NCBI GenBank assembly: GCA_026399875.1
Contig: JAPLQF010000012.1
Span: 1 to 45,520 of the forward strand
Source of the DNA: Burkholderiales bacterium
Lineage (GTDB): Bacteria > Pseudomonadota > Gammaproteobacteria > Burkholderiales > Burkholderiaceae_E
Direction: 5' to 3'
Length of the DNA: 45,520 bases
Positions within the stretch are counted from its first letter, which is position 1. Each line of letters starts with the position of its first letter. The translations under genes were made by a program, and so were the position numbers. This document shows positions 24,748 through 32,541 of this stretch, piece by piece. The notes below the pieces were generated by a model. It was not told where the DNA came from and searched no databases. It was given only the letters and a program-made list of their open reading frames with translations.

Positions 24748-25477
24748 AAAATATCCGGTTTGCGTAATAGTCGGGCTTGTCGGGGTCATATCCACCGAAA
24801 AACATTCTTAATCCGGCATCGAGTGAATTTCCGTCGCCAAGCGACTTTCGTACTCCGATAAAAATATCGAACAGCCCGTCAAGCAATACATTGCCTCCGA
24901 TGCCAGGCAAGAAGTCCGAGCGGGTAAAAATACTGTAGCCCTGTCCAATGACGGTATTACTTTCGATATTGAAGGTTGGCAGGGCGATCAGATTGGTGCT
25001 GACGAATGAACTGCTCGGGCTTGAGAGTCCGACTCTGGCATAGCGGATGATTGCCGAGCCGCCGGCCCTGATGTAGCTGCCAGTGTCGCGTGCCTGAAAC
25101 ACCGGATAGTTGGCACTAAATCGCAGGGTTGGAAACTGGTAGCTCAGGGTTGCCGAATCCCCTGCCTGAAATACCTGTCCCTGATAATTCAGATTATTCG
25201 TCAGTACGCCCGAATAATTGAGATTCAGCGGCTGCAAAACCACACCGTAATTCCAGTCGTTCTCTCGGGTGCTCCAGTATTCGAGCCTGACATCCGCGGC
25301 GTTCTTTTTCCATCCCTCGGTTGCATTGCCCTGGTTGTAGCCTTGAATCTCCATGTTCTGGGTCGTGATCACCCCGCCTTCGATCTCGAAGCGACTTTTT
25401 CGCTCCTGGGCAATGGCCGAACTGAAAGTCATGAGCGTTAACGCTCCGACCAGAAAGATCGGGCCGTTTTTTTTCAT
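24716..25477 (-). CDS. Outer-membrane beta-barrel protein, unknown
   Basis: 253 residues. Signal peptide MKKNGPIFLVGALTLMTFSS ending SAIAQ; the rest alternates polar and hydrophobic residues with many aromatic and Gly residues, and ends VVRYSW with the C-terminal aromatic of barrel proteins. Good ribosome site (GGAGCTCT). The codon use is visibly AT-richer than neighbours, which may mark transfer. No family recognised; a roughly 10-12-strand barrel is inferred. Probably follows PhaM and FIST in one transcript, 32 bp after the latter. Confidence 0.75.
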   Translation of the reverse strand: MKKNGPIFLVGALTLMTFSSAIAQERKSRFEIEGGVITTQNMEIQGYNQGNATEGWKKNAADVRLEYWSTRENDWNYGVVLQPLNLNYSGVLTNNLNYQGQVFQAGDSATLSYQFPTLRFSANYPVFQARDTGSYIRAGGSAIIRYARVGLSSPSSSFVSTNLIALPTFNIESNTVIGQGYSIFTRSDFLPGIGGNVLLDGLFDIFIGVRKSLGDGNSLDAGLRMFFGGYDPDKPDYYANRIFFNAFVVRYSW

Positions 25478-25509
25478 TCAGAGAGCTCCGGTTGATGATC
25501 GGGCACGCT

Positions 25510-26730
25510 TCAATCCTTCGCGGCGGCCGGCCCGGTGAACAGCGCGAGTACACCTGTATAGCCATAGAGCCGGTGATCGGCAATCTCGCCATTGGCAAAA
25601 AAACCCACCAGCGGAAACTCGCCGAGCTGCGACTGCAGCAGTCCGATCTCGACCGAGCCCGACCCAAACAGCGCCCGACCGCGTGCGACACAGGACACAT
25701 AGATCGCACCGCGAATTTCGAGCGAATCGGTTTCGAGTTCTTCGCGCAGTTCGGTGCAGATGCGCATCAGGTCGGCGCGGGCCGCCTGGGCGTCGCGTGT
25801 GCAAAAGACCGCGCGATCGCCTTCCTGCGGCACGGCTGCGACTGCCAGCAGCCGGTTGTGCGGATCGATGCCCACCAGATTGCGTACGACATAGTCGCCA
25901 AAACCCGGGCGCGGGCCGCGCGGCGGCGCGTCGCCGTCGGCCAGACCCACCAGCAGGCCGTTGCGCACGCGCTCGGCCGGCAGCGCGCGCAGCAGGGTCT
26001 CGCCGTCGCTGCTGCGCCGGGCGTCTTCCGAGACGCCGAGGTCGGCCAGCAGCACGTCGAGTGCCGGGCGGCCATCAAGTGTGCGGATCAGGTTGGACTG
26101 GCAGGCCGAGATCACATGCTCGCCGGCCAGCGGGCTGCAGCCCTGGGTCACGCGCATCCGCAGGTCGACTTCGGATGAAAACACCACGCCCGACAGACCG
26201 CCCGAGAGCACCTGATTGGCGACCTGGATCAGCGGCTCGACCTGGCCGCTGGCGCTGCCGCCGAACATCATGCCGCCGCCGACCTTGCCGGCCATGTCGC
26301 CGATCAGCTCGGCCAGGTCGGGGGTCGCCGGATCGGCATGGATCAGCGCTGCCTGGGCGGCAAGCGCGCCGCTTTGCGTGCGCTCGCCCGCCAGGGGTGG
26401 CGGCATCGCACCTGAAAAGACCCGAAAGCTGTCTGCCGGCAGATCGAGCAGCATGATCGCGATCGCCGGCTCGCTGTCGTATTCGACACCGGTCGAGACG
26501 ATGGCATGGCCGCAGGTGCCGGCCCAGTCGCGCACGCCGATGCGCTCTTCGAGCAGTGCGACGATGTCGTCGGCATGGGCGGCGTACTCGGCGCTCAGAT
26601 AGACCACGCCAAGATTGGCATCCCTGGCCCAGCCGGGCTGGTTGATCCGGCCTTCGACCTGGGCAAGAGCCAGTTCGGTGGCCATGCGCCAGTTGGGATG
26701 GGTGGCATGGCCGTAGCGAAAGCGCGTCAT
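25510..26730 (-). CDS. FIST-domain protein
   Basis: 406 residues. An N-terminal FIST part (about 15-210: GVVYLSAEYAAHADDIVALL, CGHAIVSTGVEYD, GGGMMFGGSASGQVEP) and a FIST_C part (about 220-395: ISACQSNLIRTLDGRPALDV, FVG-like FGDYVVRNLVGIDPHN, VSCVARGRALFGSGSVEIGL, PLVGFFANGEIA) are seen. FIST domains are thought to sense small ligands such as amino acids, in signalling contexts. This one has no output domain. The start overlaps the PhaM stop by 4 bp (ATGA). Confidence 0.9.
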   Translation of the reverse strand: MTRFRYGHATHPNWRMATELALAQVEGRINQPGWARDANLGVVYLSAEYAAHADDIVALLEERIGVRDWAGTCGHAIVSTGVEYDSEPAIAIMLLDLPADSFRVFSGAMPPPLAGERTQSGALAAQAALIHADPATPDLAELIGDMAGKVGGGMMFGGSASGQVEPLIQVANQVLSGGLSGVVFSSEVDLRMRVTQGCSPLAGEHVISACQSNLIRTLDGRPALDVLLADLGVSEDARRSSDGETLLRALPAERVRNGLLVGLADGDAPPRGPRPGFGDYVVRNLVGIDPHNRLLAVAAVPQEGDRAVFCTRDAQAARADLMRICTELREELETDSLEIRGAIYVSCVARGRALFGSGSVEIGLLQSQLGEFPLVGFFANGEIADHRLYGYTGVLALFTGPAAAKD

Positions 26731-27482
26731 GAAGCCCTGCGCCTGGCGGGTGCGGCGCGTTTCCGGGTGCCCGCGCGCGTGCCCGCAGACGCAGGCTTCT
26801 TGCCTGCCGTGCTGCCTTTGGCTGCGGTTTTCGCGCGCGATCGGGTCGCCTTCTTGTCACCGGGTGCCAGCCCCGGCATGAGTGACGCGCCGGCCGCAGC
26901 CTGAGCGATCTGCGAAAAGCTGTTCTGCAGCATCGTCCACCAGGCGCCCGGGTCGATGCCCGGAGCCGATGCTGTTTGCGCCGGGGCGTCAGGGGCCTGC
27001 GGCTTGTCCTGCAGTTTCTCCTCGGCTCTCTCCTGCGGCGTCGGCCGGGCGGCGGCCGGTGCAGGCTTGGCCGACGCCTCGGGATCGGTTCGGGCCGGCG
27101 GCGGCTTCATCGGCCAGCCGTCGGTCGAAAACGGCGAGGCTTTCGGTGTCGGGTTAGCGGCCCTGGCTGCCGCGGCGGCCATCGGAGGCGGCATGCCGGC
27201 CTGCTCGCTGAACGCCCTGATCGCGGCGAGCGTGCCGCGCTGGATTTCCAGACCCTGGATAGCGTTGTGCAGCATGCTCTGATTGACATTGAGCCACTGC
27301 TCGACTGCCTTGAGGTCGGCGATCCGCTTGTCGAGCTCATTGAGATCGACCGTTGGCAGCATCGCGCTGGGTACATTGAAATTCGACCAGGCACGCTTGA
27401 CCATCTCGACACCATCGAGCATCTGCCCGAATCCGCCTGCGGCCATCTTGCTGAAGTCGAAAGGTCCGGGAATGGAAGTCAT
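26727..27482 (-). CDS. phaM: PhaM-like polyhydroxyalkanoate granule protein
   Basis: 251 residues. SNFNVPSAMLPTVDLNELDK, RIADLKAVEQWLNVNQSMLH and NAIQGLEIQRGTLAAI match the conserved N-terminal part of PhaM; a Pro/Ala-rich middle is followed by a Lys/Arg/Ala-rich tail (from about residue 210, SRAKTAAKGSTAGKKPAS), like the PAKKA-type DNA-binding tail. In Ralstonia PhaM activates PHB synthase and tethers granules to the nucleoid. Good ribosome site GAGG before ATG 27482. No phaC is present in the window. Confidence 0.85.
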   Translation of the reverse strand: MTSIPGPFDFSKMAAGGFGQMLDGVEMVKRAWSNFNVPSAMLPTVDLNELDKRIADLKAVEQWLNVNQSMLHNAIQGLEIQRGTLAAIRAFSEQAGMPPPMAAAAARAANPTPKASPFSTDGWPMKPPPARTDPEASAKPAPAAARPTPQERAEEKLQDKPQAPDAPAQTASAPGIDPGAWWTMLQNSFSQIAQAAAGASLMPGLAPGDKKATRSRAKTAAKGSTAGKKPASAGTRAGTRKRAAPARRRAS

Positions 27483-27525
27483 CGATCACCTCGTCTGATG
27501 TCGAACGCTGGGCGATTGTGCCCGA

Positions 27526-28452
27526 TCAATAACCGCGCGCCGCATCGACCCGCTGGCGCAGGGGTTTGCCCTGTTTCAGCAGATCGACCGCCTCGATGAA
27601 CTGGCCGATGACCGCGCCCGGATCGAGCTGACCGCCGACATGCGGCGTCAGCGTCAGATTGGGAGCGCTCCAGAGCGGATCGTCGGCGGCCATCGGCTCG
27701 TTGACCTGCACATCGATGCTTGCACCACCGAGCTGGCCCGATTCGAGCGCTGCGATCAGATCCGCCTCGCCCACCTGCCCGCCCCGACCGATATTCACGA
27801 AGATCGCACCGCGCGGCAGCTTCGCGAGCAGATCGGCATTGATCAGGCCGGTGGTCTGCGCAGTCAACGGCAGCGCGCACACCAGCACCGACGCCTGCGG
27901 CAGCGCCTGCGCCAGTCCGTCGGCGCCGGAAAAGGTCTGGATGCCGGGAAGCTCGCGCGGCGTGCGGCTCCAGCCCGACACCTTGAACCCCATCATCGCC
28001 AGCGATTGCGCAATGCGAATGCCAATCGGGCCCAGGCCGAGCACCAGTGCCGGGATGCCCATCGATTTCGAACGGTGACGACTCCAGTCGCGTGCGGCCT
28101 GCTGGGCGCGATAACGCGGTGCCAGACGCAGATGGTCGAGTGCGGCATGAACGACGTATTGCGCCAGTTCGATCGCCTGGGCATCGTCCGACACGCGAGA
28201 GACCGGCAGCGAAGCCGGCAGATCAGGAGTGGCGAGCAGCTTGTCGGCGCCGGCGGCGCAGCAGTAGAGCAACTCGAGATTGGGCAGCTTCGGCAGCACG
28301 CCGGCCGGCAGTCGCCAGGCGATCAGCCACCGCACATCCGCAGGGTCGACATCATCAAGCGAGGTATGAATCGGGTGCGGAAAACCGCTTTCGCGCAGGG
28401 CATTGACGAAGCCGTCATGGGGAATCGGCTTGCTCATGATCAGGACGGACAT
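27526..28452 (-). CDS. ghrA: Glyoxylate/hydroxypyruvate reductase A-like dehydrogenase
   Basis: 308 residues, GhrA length. ALVLGLGPIGIRIAQSLAMM is the NAD(P) site; FVNIGRGGQVGEADLIAALE carries the catalytic Arg, SIDVQVNEPMAADDPLW the Glu, and TPHVGGQ the His. It reduces glyoxylate or hydroxypyruvate to glycolate or glycerate. An alternative start is ATG 28437 (MSKPIPHDG). Monocistronic by position, divergent from the cupredoxin gene. Confidence 0.88.
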   Translation of the reverse strand: MSVLIMSKPIPHDGFVNALRESGFPHPIHTSLDDVDPADVRWLIAWRLPAGVLPKLPNLELLYCCAAGADKLLATPDLPASLPVSRVSDDAQAIELAQYVVHAALDHLRLAPRYRAQQAARDWSRHRSKSMGIPALVLGLGPIGIRIAQSLAMMGFKVSGWSRTPRELPGIQTFSGADGLAQALPQASVLVCALPLTAQTTGLINADLLAKLPRGAIFVNIGRGGQVGEADLIAALESGQLGGASIDVQVNEPMAADDPLWSAPNLTLTPHVGGQLDPGAVIGQFIEAVDLLKQGKPLRQRVDAARGY

Positions 28453-28542
28453 GTCTCTCTCTCATCGGGGTACCTGAGCGATTATCTCCCAGACACTCTC
28501 CAGGGCTAGAGAGCCGCCACAAAGTGTGATATCCAGTTGACG

Positions 28543-29463
28543 ATGAACCTTCCGACGGCGCACTTCGCCACCCTTTGCAAATACGCCGGAATCAGCTTCA
28601 TCGCCGGTGCAGTCAACCACGGCTTTTTCAGCGGCGAGCGTTCGCTGCTGACCGCCGGCATCGGCGTGCTTGCCTATCTGCTGGGCGGCATCCTCGAGAT
28701 GCGGGCCTCGCCCGACGCCAGCCAGCGCTGGGTCGATCTGCTCGGCCTGGGCATCGTGTCGTCGATCGGTCTGGGTTTCTTTACCGGCGGCCTGCAGCAC
28801 TTTCCCGATTCGCCTGCCCGCAGTGCCTGGGTGGTGCCGCTGGGTTTTGCGATGAGTCTGCTGGCCTACTGGCTGATGCAGGGCCGCGACCGGGCGCCGC
28901 TGCGCACCGTGCTGGGCTACGGTCTGGTGACCGGCACTGTGGTGCTGGCCGGCAGTCTGATCGCCTGGCAGATGCTGATCGGCGCAGGCGGAGGGGGCCA
29001 TGACCATGCCTCGCATTCGCACGGGGCTGCCCCCGCGCCGGCTGCTGCTGCAGTCCCGGTGCCGTCATCGTCCGACACGGTGTCATCGCAGCCGGCAGCG
29101 AGTGCTTCAGCGCCGCTGCGCGAACTGCGCATCGAGATGGATGACACCATGCGCTTTTCGCCGTCGGTGCTCACAGTCACTGCCGGCGAGCGGGTCAGGC
29201 TTGTGGTCGTCAACCGCGGCAAGCTGACTCATGAACTCGTCATCGGCACGGCCGACGAGCTGGCCCACCATCAGCGCGAGATGAAGTCAGGCAGCGCTGC
29301 GCATCATCACCATTCCAGCTCGGAGATCAGTGTCGAGGCAGGCCAAAGTCGCGAGGTGATCAGAAGTTTCGACAAGAGCGGTGAACTCGGCATTGCCTGT
29401 TTCGAGCCCGGGCATTACGAGGCCGGCATGAAGGGCAAGCTCACGGTCTTGCCGCGGTCCTGA
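28543..29463 (+). CDS. Membrane protein with C-terminal cupredoxin domain
   Basis: 306 residues from ATG 28543. Five membrane segments (about residues 12-28, 36-52, 67-84, 93-110, 122-140) are followed by a His-rich linker (HDHASHSHGAAPAP) and a plastocyanin-like domain (about 195-306). Type 1 copper ligands are all visible: His in LTHELVIG and Cys, His, Met in IACFEPGHYEAGMKG. A further HHHH run occurs at about residue 252. Inference: electron transfer or copper handling at the periplasmic face. Ribosome site is weak; a TTG at 28537 is an alternative start. Confidence 0.85.
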   Translation: MNLPTAHFATLCKYAGISFIAGAVNHGFFSGERSLLTAGIGVLAYLLGGILEMRASPDASQRWVDLLGLGIVSSIGLGFFTGGLQHFPDSPARSAWVVPLGFAMSLLAYWLMQGRDRAPLRTVLGYGLVTGTVVLAGSLIAWQMLIGAGGGGHDHASHSHGAAPAPAAAAVPVPSSSDTVSSQPAASASAPLRELRIEMDDTMRFSPSVLTVTAGERVRLVVVNRGKLTHELVIGTADELAHHQREMKSGSAAHHHHSSSEISVEAGQSREVIRSFDKSGELGIACFEPGHYEAGMKGKLTVLPRS

Positions 29464-29509
29464 GGGCCGGTGCAGGGCGGTCAGAACAAGCGCCGCAACA
29501 CCGCAGTAT

Positions 29510-30508
29510 TCAGCGTGATTTGTCTGTCGCCGCCTTAACCACCCGCTGCTCGATCGCACCGAACACCGACTGACCGTCCGAACCGAGCATCTCGATTTTT
29601 ACGGTATCGCCGAAGGCCATGTAGCCGGTCTGCGCGACACCTGATTCGATCATCTCGAGTGCCCTCACTTCGGCGATGCACGACCAGCCCTTCGAGGCGT
29701 CCTTGTTCGAGACCGTCCCCGAGCCGATGATGCTGCCGGCACGTGTGCGCCGCGTCTTGACCGCATGCGACAGCAGCTGGCGAAAATCGAACACCATGTC
29801 CTCACCAGCCTGCGCTTCACCCACCTTGCGGCCATTCCAGTGGCACAGCACCGGTCGATGCACCTTCCCGTCGATCCATGCCGTGCCGAGTTCGTCGGGC
29901 GTGACCGCCACCGGCGAAAACGCAGTGGCCGGCTTGCCGTGAACAAAGCCGAAGCCCTTGGCCAGCTCGTCCGGGATCAGGTTGCGCAGGCTCCAGTCGT
30001 TGGCCAGCATCAGCAGACGGATGTGATCGGCGCACTGCTCGGGCGAGGCGCCCATCGGCACGTCGTCGGTGACTACCGCCAGCTCGGCCTCGAAATCGAT
30101 GCCCCAGTCTTCGCTGGCAAAGACCGCCTCGTCGCAGGGCCCCAGAAAATCGTCTGATCCGCCCTGATACATCAGCGGGTCGTGCCAGAAGCGCTGCGGC
30201 ATCTCGGCCTTGCGGGCACGCCGCACCAGTTCGACATGATTCACATAGGTCGACCCGTCAAGCCACTGGAACGCCCGTGGCAGCGGCGCCATGCACTGGG
30301 TCGGATCGAATGCGAAGGCATGCCGGGCGCGACCGGCATTGAGCGTGAGCGACAGATCCTCGAGTTGTGGTGCCATGAAGGCCCAGTCGTCGAGTGCCCG
30401 CTGCAGGGTCGGGGCAATCGACTGGGCAAAGTGCGCGCTGGCAAGGTCACGGCTGACCACGACCAGCTGCCCGTCGCGGCTGCCGTCCTTCAAAGTGGCG
30501 AGTTTCAT
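29510..30508 (-). CDS. Fumarylacetoacetate hydrolase family protein
   Basis: 332 residues. EDWGIDFEAELAVVTDDVPM supplies metal-binding Glu residues; MLANDWSLRNLIPDELAKGF, GFVHGKPATAFSPVAVTPDE and RAGSIIGSGTVSNKDASKGW are typical of the longer FAH subgroup found in betaproteobacterial aromatic degradation. It would cleave a C-C bond in fumarylpyruvate or fumarylacetoacetate. No homogentisate or gentisate genes are nearby, so the substrate is open. Converges with the cupredoxin gene, 46 bp apart. Confidence 0.9.
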   Translation of the reverse strand: MKLATLKDGSRDGQLVVVSRDLASAHFAQSIAPTLQRALDDWAFMAPQLEDLSLTLNAGRARHAFAFDPTQCMAPLPRAFQWLDGSTYVNHVELVRRARKAEMPQRFWHDPLMYQGGSDDFLGPCDEAVFASEDWGIDFEAELAVVTDDVPMGASPEQCADHIRLLMLANDWSLRNLIPDELAKGFGFVHGKPATAFSPVAVTPDELGTAWIDGKVHRPVLCHWNGRKVGEAQAGEDMVFDFRQLLSHAVKTRRTRAGSIIGSGTVSNKDASKGWSCIAEVRALEMIESGVAQTGYMAFGDTVKIEMLGSDGQSVFGAIEQRVVKAATDKSR

Positions 30509-30584
30509 CTCTGGCTACCTGTGCATGCCGCATCAGACGGCGTCGCAGGATAGCAAAGCCGGCTGATGCGCCCGGCCTGATTCC

Positions 30585-30613
30585 GTGACAAATGTCATGT
30601 CGGATTTTTTTAC
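30585..30613 (+). repeat. Upstream repeat of the PEP-CTERM gene, copy 1
   Basis: Shares the pattern GTGA-N4-TGTCA-Y-GTCGG-N2-TT-N-TTTAC with copy 2 at 30706-30734, 121 bp away. The left half contains a small inverted repeat (TGACA / TGTCA). Likely an upstream binding site for a sigma-54 activator. Confidence 0.65.
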
Positions 30614-30648
30614 ACATCCCGATTGATCAAACTGCGTTCAAAGACAGC

Positions 30649-30673
30649 AAAGCGGGCTGTTTTCGACCGCTTT
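30649..30673. repeat. Inverted repeat between the two upstream elements
   Basis: AAAGCGG and CCGCTTT pair perfectly around an 11-nt loop. No T-run follows, so it is probably not a terminator; it may be a protein site or structural element in the regulatory region. Confidence 0.4.
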
Positions 30674-30705
30674 TATGGGGAATCAGTCCAGATTCGCGTC
30701 TCGAC

Positions 30706-30734
30706 GTGATTATTGTCACGTCGGGATTCTTTAC
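30706..30734 (+). repeat. Upstream repeat of the PEP-CTERM gene, copy 2
   Basis: Second copy of the 29-bp element. It overlaps a perfect 8-bp inverted repeat, CGACGTGA / TCACGTCG (30702-30709 and 30716-30723). It lies about 65 bp before the -24 element of the sigma-54 promoter, the normal distance for an enhancer-binding protein. Confidence 0.65.
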
Positions 30735-30798
30735 TGACCCGGAGCCAAACAAGAGAGCTTTCTGCTCTACTTCAACACCAGAGCGGCTTTGCGGGGAA

Positions 30799-30814
30799 TG
30801 GCACGCAAATTGCA
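30799..30814 (+). promoter_or_regulatory. Sigma-54 promoter of the PEP-CTERM gene
   Basis: TGGCACG, four bases, TTGCA: a full match to the RpoN consensus, with GG at 30800-30801 and GC at 30812-30813 correctly spaced. Transcription should begin near 30825, leaving a leader of about 78 nt before the ATG at 30903. PEP-CTERM genes in other betaproteobacteria are known to use RpoN with the PrsK/PrsR system. Confidence 0.85.
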
Positions 30815-30902
30815 ATGATTGCGTGCGCCCTGGCGAAAGCTTTGTTGCACTGATTTTTCCCGGGCAATATCAACTCCGCAACAGACCAATTGGAGGTCGA
30901 AA

Positions 30903-31775
30903 ATGATTCGTAAAGTCCCAACCCTGAGAAACACCATGAGTTCGACTCTTCACAAGGCTTCAGCGGTCCTGGTTCAGTTTGCCTTGATGGGCATTCTCGC
31001 GTGTGGTGCAACGCAGAGCCTGGCCAACCCTGTCGTGTACGACGCCGGGGCGGAGTTCAACAGTACGCAAGGTGGCAGCACCGGCGTGTGGACCTACGGT
31101 CGGCTCGATGGTGCCGGGGGAACATTCACCCCAGCCACCAGCTTATCGGGCGGCAATTTCCTGGGCTCCGGCGGGGGCCCCTATCTGCTGGTCGGCGGCG
31201 CCTTCATGCACCCGGGCTGTGTGGGCGTCGGCGACGGAACGTGCCAGAGCAACATGGCGTTCGCCGACCTTCGCTTCACGGCACCCACTGCTGGGAACTA
31301 CACAGCAACCTTCCAGGTCAAACTGGCCGATCCCGCTAACAATCCCTTCACCTGCAACGGATGCCAGATTGCCACCGGCGGCTATCCCGATTATCGCCGG
31401 GACGGCGTGACGATGTGGCTGGGAAACACCTCCAAGGAATTGTCGACATGGCAGGGCCAGACCGCCGTGGCTGAGGCGTTCAAGTACCAGACGCTGACCC
31501 AGACCTTCACGCTGGCCGCGGGACAGTTCATCGACTTCGCGGTTGATCACAATGGCGCCCGGAGCTGCACGACCTGCACGCCTGCAACCCGTTTCAACCT
31601 CTACGACTCCACCAACTACCTCGCGTCGGTCACGAATGAATCGGCTGTTCCTGCACCTGCCTCGATCGCGCTGTTTGGCGCCGGGCTGATCGGCTTTGGC
31701 CTTTCGCTGGGCAAGCGTCGCGGGCGCTCTCTCACCAGTGTCAGATGGCATCGCGGCATCGCAAGCTCGAACTGA
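30903..31775 (+). CDS. PEP-CTERM sorting-domain protein
   Basis: 290 residues from ATG 30903 with GGAGG 6 nt upstream. Signal peptide to about residue 39 (ILACGATQSLANP). The mature part is rich in Gly, Thr and aromatic residues with Cys pairs (TCNGCQ, CTTC). C-terminal VPAPASIALFGAGLIGFGLS followed by KRR is the PEP-CTERM anchor, with VPAP in place of VPEP and an extra 15-residue tail. Family knowledge: such proteins are processed by exosortase and placed at the cell surface or in the exopolysaccharide matrix. No exosortase is in the window. Confidence 0.88.
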   Translation: MIRKVPTLRNTMSSTLHKASAVLVQFALMGILACGATQSLANPVVYDAGAEFNSTQGGSTGVWTYGRLDGAGGTFTPATSLSGGNFLGSGGGPYLLVGGAFMHPGCVGVGDGTCQSNMAFADLRFTAPTAGNYTATFQVKLADPANNPFTCNGCQIATGGYPDYRRDGVTMWLGNTSKELSTWQGQTAVAEAFKYQTLTQTFTLAAGQFIDFAVDHNGARSCTTCTPATRFNLYDSTNYLASVTNESAVPAPASIALFGAGLIGFGLSLGKRRGRSLTSVRWHRGIASSN

Positions 31776-31873
31776 CCCGACCTGTAACAGCGGCAAGCTG
31801 ACGTAATCCCGATGGATGATCTTCACTTGGCCTGCGAGCATTGGGCTTCCTCATGCACTGACGGAGCTCACAC

Positions 31874-32389
31874 ATGAACCAATCCGCTGTTCGGGTCCTG
31901 CTGTCAGGCGCTGCTCTGCTTGCCGCGTTGGGCTCCGGCCTCGCCTCGGCGCAGTCATCGGCCACGCCGCCGTCGGCATCGCCCGGTGCGCCGCCTGCTG
32001 CCGCAACGCCGGGCGCGCCGCCGGGACCGGGAGGGCCTCGCGGTGGTCACTGCGGTCCCGATGGCCCGGCAGGAGCCAGGGGGTCGGGCAAGCATCACGG
32101 CGCGATGATGAGCTGGCTCGATACCGATGCTGACGGCCAGATCAGTCGTGCCGAACTCGAGTCGGCCAACCAGGCCCGCCTTGCCGGTGAACTCAAGGCA
32201 TTCGATACCGCCGATCTCAACAAGGACAGCAAGCTGTCGCGCAATGAGATGAAGGCGTTTCGTGATGCCATGCGGGCTGAGGGCGGCCCGGGTGGACGCG
32301 GCTGCGCACCGGGTGGACCGGGTGGATCTGGTGCCCCCGGTGCCCCCGGTGGCCGCCCCCCCGCGCCGCCTGCAAAGCCCGCAGCCTGA
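31874..32389 (+). CDS. Secreted EF-hand protein, Pro/Gly-rich
   Basis: 171 residues. Signal peptide to about residue 26 (GSGLASAQ), a Pro/Ala/Gly-rich segment, then two EF-hand loops: DTDADGQISRAELE (about 77-90) and DLNKDSKLSRNEMK (about 113-126), each with acidic residues at the calcium positions and a closing Glu. The C-terminus is again Gly/Pro-rich (GGSGAPGAPGGRPPAPPAKP). Predicted periplasmic calcium-binding protein; function unknown. Two terminators follow. Confidence 0.85.
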   Translation: MNQSAVRVLLSGAALLAALGSGLASAQSSATPPSASPGAPPAAATPGAPPGPGGPRGGHCGPDGPAGARGSGKHHGAMMSWLDTDADGQISRAELESANQARLAGELKAFDTADLNKDSKLSRNEMKAFRDAMRAEGGPGGRGCAPGGPGGSGAPGAPGGRPPAPPAKPAA

Positions 32390-32394
32390 CCACA

Positions 32395-32418
32395 CGCGGC
32401 CCGACACAGCCGCGTTTT
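32395..32418 (+). terminator. Rho-independent terminator after the EF-hand gene
   Basis: CGCGGC / GCCGCG stem (32395-32400, 32409-32414), 8-nt loop, then TTTT. It sits 6 bp past the stop codon. Confidence 0.7.
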
Positions 32419-32422
32419 CCCG

Positions 32423-32453
32423 GGGCACACCAGACGGTGTGCCCTCTTTTTTT
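32423..32453 (+). terminator. Strong second terminator
   Basis: GGGCACACC / GGTGTGCCC stem of 9 bp with loop AGAC, then TC and a run of seven Ts. A textbook intrinsic terminator placed in tandem with the first. Confidence 0.9.
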
Positions 32454-32541
32454 GAGCCTCGCCTCTGCCAGCCGCGTCGATCGCTTCATATGCCCTCGCC
32501 CTGCGCCGTTCATCGACTGATCGGACTTCGCGCGAGATCGC

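Noticed and set aside
30649..30673. Intrinsic terminator upstream of the PEP-CTERM gene
   Set aside because: The stem pairs well, but no T-run follows on either strand in the right place, and it lies between two regulatory repeats.
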